Source of the DNA: Nesterenkonia natronophila
GTDB taxonomy: Bacteria > Actinomycetota > Actinomycetes > Actinomycetales > Micrococcaceae
DNA length: 64,000 nt
Direction: 5' to 3'
Assembly (NCBI RefSeq): GCF_003595215.1
Contig: NZ_QYZP01000001.1
Span: 806,001 to 870,000, forward strand
Every line of letters begins with the position of its first letter. Position 1 is the stretch's first letter. A model generated the notes under the pieces. The model ran no database searches, was not told where the DNA came from, and worked only from the letters and a program-made list of their open reading frames with translations. A program made the position numbers and the translations under genes. Positions 63,255 to 64,000 of this stretch are shown here, piece by piece.

Positions 63255-63452
63255 ATCAACTCATGTCGATCATAGTGAGGTATCTCACAAATGGGAAGGG
63301 GTTCGGCGAAGTTCATGCCCAGGTCTGAATAGTGGTCGTCCGAGAGAAAGCAATCCTTACGCCTCCTTCTTGACTCGGTGGGCTCCCGACCTGGAAGCCT
63401 GTCGCTTCCAGTGCCAGGCTGAAGGGGTTCACGCTAAGAGACTGGAGTGTCA

Positions 63453-64000
63453 ATGTCTGCTGATCCACTTGTGTCCATTGATCATTGGGGTCCGGAGAAG
63501 GTGGTGATCGTCTCTGACCGAAAATCGGGGATGCGCGGAGTACTGGTGATCGACAACACCGCCCGTGGCACCGGGAAGGGTGGGACGCGCATGAGCCCCA
63601 CTGTGACGGTGGGAGAGGTGTCCCAGCTGGCCAGGACTATGACGTGGAAGTGGGCCGCCGTCGACCTCTTCCACGGTGGTGCTAAGGCGGGCATTCTTGG
63701 AGATCCGCGTTCCCTCGATAAGGAGCGAATCCTTCGCGCTTTCGCACGTGCCTTGGCCGACGAGGTGCCGAGAGACTACGTCTTCGGGCTCGATATGGGT
63801 CTGGCCGAAGAGGATGCGGCGATCTTTGTGGATGAGCTCAATGATCGTGGCGCCTCTACGGGGCTTCCTCGCGACCTTGGTGGCCTGCCCTACGATCAAT
63901 TGGGTGTGACAGGCTATGGCGTGGCCGAAGCATCCGATGCCGCCGCGCAGCACGCAGGGATCGATCTGAAGAACGCGCGCGTCGCGGTGCAGGGATTCGG
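63453..64000 (+). CDS. Glu/Leu/Phe/Val dehydrogenase, 3' end cut off
   Basis: The frame is open from ATG 63453 (GGAG at 63444-63447) to the right edge, giving the first ~182 residues. The family core is clear: GKGGTRMSPTVTVGEVSQLA, RTMTWKWAAVDLFHGGAKAG with the substrate-binding and catalytic Lys residues, then DMGLAEEDAAIFVDELNDRG, and the start of the NAD domain (ARVAVQGFG). It deaminates an amino acid such as leucine, valine or glutamate oxidatively, with NAD(P). It is divergent from the reductase operon and could be part of the same amino-acid catabolic programme, though no palindrome like the others was seen close to its start. Confidence 0.92.
   Translation, partial: MSADPLVSIDHWGPEKVVIVSDRKSGMRGVLVIDNTARGTGKGGTRMSPTVTVGEVSQLARTMTWKWAAVDLFHGGAKAGILGDPRSLDKERILRAFARALADEVPRDYVFGLDMGLAEEDAAIFVDELNDRGASTGLPRDLGGLPYDQLGVTGYGVAEASDAAAQHAGIDLKNARVAVQGF

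Overview
The window is high-GC DNA with frequent GTG starts, short Shine-Dalgarno sites, many 4-base stop/start overlaps (ATGA, GTGA) and an actinobacterial-style fusion of RmlC and RmlD. This points to a Gram-positive actinobacterium, probably Micrococcales and perhaps near Arthrobacter or Nesterenkonia. The placement is an inference from gene content; no rRNA or tRNA gene was seen.

Region 1 (1-9.4 kb) is an amide/lactam-carboxylation and 5-oxoproline-type locus. It holds a KipA/PxpC-like carboxyltransferase cut by the window edge, a biotin carboxylase-BCCP protein, a GntR/FCD regulator with two TTGT-N3-ACAA sites, an Nramp-fold transporter without the canonical metal ligands, a DUF1445 hydro-lyase, an MFS transporter, and then PxpA and a PxpB-PxpC fusion. 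The gene set matches the B. subtilis ycsF-ycsG-ycsI-kipI-kipA neighbourhood.

Region 2 (9.5-14.6 kb) is a mixed housekeeping stretch: a small membrane protein, a DUF368 (polyprenyl-phosphate flippase family) protein, a tandem pair of CBS-domain proteins, an unrecognised 500-residue protein and a glutaminase.

Region 3 (14.7-22.3 kb) is a tightly overlapping three-gene cassette: DUF6361 protein, phospholipase-D-like nuclease and a 1,491-residue SF2/SNF2-type helicase. It looks like an anti-phage defence system and, from memory, resembles Azaca (ZacABC). The helicase has a helical C-terminal domain preceded by an internal ribosome-binding site and ATG.

Region 4 (22.3-53.7 kb) is a large cell-wall glycopolymer locus. 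It encodes UDP-glucose dehydrogenase, a NeuB-type nonulosonate synthase fused to a Rossmann domain, very large bifunctional glycosyltransferases, dTDP-rhamnose synthesis (RmlA, RmlB, RmlC-RmlD), coiled-coil and methyltransferase-like proteins, a sugar/choline-kinase-like protein with a beta-rich N-terminus, and a group of amide-bond-forming enzymes (Cys-less asparagine-synthetase-like protein, cyanophycin-synthetase-like ATP-grasp, a paralogue of it without catalytic residues, TupA-like ATP-grasp). Together these suggest a rhamnose-, uronate- and nonulosonate-containing polymer that may carry amino acids or peptides. About 33.4-42.2 kb is markedly more AT-rich in places and includes broken or gene-free DNA, suggesting recent acquisition. 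No exporter or lipid-linked initiating transferase is in the window.

Region 5 (53.8-64 kb) is an amino-acid catabolic locus: SDR, sodium:alanine symporter, GntR/FCD regulator, sarcosine/pipecolate-oxidase-like flavoprotein, ALDH7-type semialdehyde dehydrogenase, then on the other strand a mu-crystallin/ornithine-cyclodeaminase-like reductase, a small membrane protein, a sodium:solute symporter and an unknown protein, and finally the start of a Glu/Leu/Phe/Val dehydrogenase. Copies of a GGTTATCGATAACC-type palindrome before several of these genes suggest one regulon; lysine/pipecolate breakdown is the favoured role.
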